Part shown: positions 63,138 to 64,000 of the stretch, piece after piece
Numbering within the stretch: the stretch's first letter is position 1
Layout of the letters: every line of letters starts with the position of its first letter
NCBI RefSeq assembly: GCF_009604455.1
Contig: NZ_WEGL01000009.1
Location: forward strand, 248,001-312,000
Source: Streptomyces sp. RB17
Lineage (GTDB): Bacteria > Actinomycetota > Actinomycetes > Streptomycetales > Streptomycetaceae
DNA length: 64,000 nt
Direction of reading: 5' to 3'
Position numbers and translations under genes: made by a program
Notes under the pieces: model-generated
Databases searched by the model: none
What the model saw: only the letters and a program-made list of their open reading frames with translations
Told to the model about the DNA's origin: nothing

Positions 63138-64000
63138 GTGCTTCACCACCCATCCGGCCTCCCTCCCCTGGCCCGCTTCGGCGACCGCGTCGCCACCGGC
63201 CTGCTCGACGTGACCAGCGATCCGGCGGCCCTGGACTCGTCCGGGTTCTGGGCTGTCTGCGCCGATTTCGAGGGTCGGCTGACCTGTGCGCGTTTCGCGG
63301 AGGTGCGTGAGGAGCCGGTGCCCGCGCCGGTGCCGGGCGGGTGGCGGGGGCCGGCGGTGGGGGACTGGGCGTCGTCCCTGGACCGGGCCGGGTACACGGC
63401 GGGCGTGCGCCGGATACGTGAGTACATCGCGGCCGGCGAGGTCTATCAGGCGAACCTGTGCCGGGTGCTGTCCGCGCCGGTCGGTGCCGAGGCGGACGTG
63501 GATGCGCTGACGGCGCTGCTGGCGCGTGGGAACCCGGCGCCGTACGCCGGGACGGTGCGGCTGCCGGGGCACGGTGTGGAGATCGCCACCGCCTCGCCCG
63601 AGCTGTTTTTGCGCCGGGTCGGGCGTGTCGTGGAGTCGGGGCCGATCAAGGGCACCGGGCGTACCGAGGCGGACCTGCTGGAGAAGGACTACGCCGAGAA
63701 CGTGATGATCGTGGACCTGGTGCGCAACGACATGGGGCGGGTCTGCGCCACCGGCAGTGTGACGGTGCCGGATCTGTGTGCCGTGGAGAAGCACCCGGGC
63801 CTGGTGCACCTGGTCTCCACCGTGCGCGGCGAGCTGCGCGCGGATGCCGGCTGGGCCGAGCTGCTGGCCGCGGCCTTCCCGCCGGGCTCGGTGACGGGTG
63901 CGCCCAAGTCGAGCGCCCTGAGGATCATCGAGGAGCTGGAGGCGGCCCCGCGTGGGCCGTACTGCGGTGGTATCGGCTGGGTCGACGCCGACCGGGGCGT
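63138..64000 (+). CDS. pabB: Chorismate-binding enzyme, aminodeoxychorismate synthase component I, 3' truncated by window edge
   Basis: 287 codons are visible and the frame is open to the window end. GTG 63138 is the start, probably on a leaderless mRNA. The family is clear from the C-terminal chorismate-binding blocks: AAGEVYQANLCRVL, IATASPELFLRRV, ESGPIKGTGRTEADLLEKDY, AENVMIVDLVRNDMGRVCAT, VHLVSTVRGELRADAGWAEL, and AAAFPPGSVTGAPKSSALRI. PabB, with PabA, makes 4-amino-4-deoxychorismate for folate. TrpE and isochorismate synthases share this fold; the PIKGTGRT motif and the short N-terminal part favour PabB. The pair to the aminase component is not in view. Confidence 0.88.
   Translation, partial: MLHHPSGLPPLARFGDRVATGLLDVTSDPAALDSSGFWAVCADFEGRLTCARFAEVREEPVPAPVPGGWRGPAVGDWASSLDRAGYTAGVRRIREYIAAGEVYQANLCRVLSAPVGAEADVDALTALLARGNPAPYAGTVRLPGHGVEIATASPELFLRRVGRVVESGPIKGTGRTEADLLEKDYAENVMIVDLVRNDMGRVCATGSVTVPDLCAVEKHPGLVHLVSTVRGELRADAGWAELLAAAFPPGSVTGAPKSSALRIIEELEAAPRGPYCGGIGWVDADRG

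Noticed and set aside
1..64000. CRISPR arrays, rRNA genes, insertion sequences with transposase, phage genes.
   Set aside because: None were seen on either strand.

Overview
The window is a high-GC actinobacterial chromosome segment, almost certainly Streptomyces. Third codon positions are strongly G/C, GTG and TTG starts are common, many genes are translationally coupled by GTGA or ATGA overlaps, and the content (pheT, argCJBDR, argGH, metNIQ, an NsdA-like TPR regulator, a bluB-cobT fusion, a Gly-Cys-Val tRNA group) is a typical Streptomyces core region. I see no rRNA, CRISPR array, prophage or transposase. The only mobile-looking DNA is one MITE-like element and some small dispersed repeats.

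Layout. 1-6.5 kb: 3' part of pheT, a secreted trypsin-like protease with five C-terminal repeats, a secreted membrane-anchored protein, and a SpoIIE-type phosphatase. 6.7-15.7 kb: TPR regulator, Nudix hydrolase followed by the MITE-like element, 3-hydroxyacyl-CoA dehydrogenase, Tat-exported GH10-like protein, EamA transporter and MocR regulator with overlapping start codons, GNAT, a pseudo-histidine-phosphatase, and a DUF6314 protein. 16-19.9 kb: a YfhO / GT2 / GtrA operon that looks like a complete lipid-linked cell-surface glycosylation system. 19.9-25 kb: argC-argJ-argB-argD-argR. 25.1-34 kb: an ECF sigma/anti-sigma pair, then a five-gene flavinylation and transmembrane electron-transfer operon (two ferric-reductase-like proteins, two FMN-binding proteins, ApbE), divergent from its own two-component system. 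34-38.2 kb: L,D-transpeptidase, flavin-type oxidase, argG and argH. 38.4-46.5 kb: aldo/keto reductase, TetR plus DHA2 exporter, acyltransferase, glycerophosphodiesterase, sigma-like factor, GNAT, two small membrane proteins, HAD phosphatase. 46.5-49.5 kb: metNIQ behind a Met/Cys-rich leader ORF. 50.3-58.6 kb: cobL, bluB-cobT with a very long disordered N-terminus, cysG, TrmH-type methyltransferase. 58.6-64 kb: membrane Ser/Thr kinase, small membrane peptide, phosphotransferase, His-rich zinc ribbon, five tRNAs and the start of pabB.

How the parts work together. Arginine synthesis is split into two blocks (argCJBDR and argGH), each preceded by TGCA-containing ARG-box-like sites, and the repressor gene argR closes the first block. 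The flavin operon has NAD(P)H-oxidising membrane reductases, extracytoplasmic FMN carriers with three SGAT flavinylation sites, and the ApbE enzyme that loads them. CTCAGAG heptamers paired at 11 bp lie between this operon and the response-regulator gene. CobL, BluB-CobT and CysG supply the tetrapyrrole-methylation and lower-ligand steps of cobalamin and siroheme synthesis, and MetNIQ imports methionine.

The observations I rate highest are the Met/Cys leader peptide of metNIQ, the duplicated flavinylation/electron-transfer cassette with its CTCAGAG operators, a 31-bp palindromic repeat inside argJ that also occurs in the MITE-like element, and the BluB-CobT fusion.
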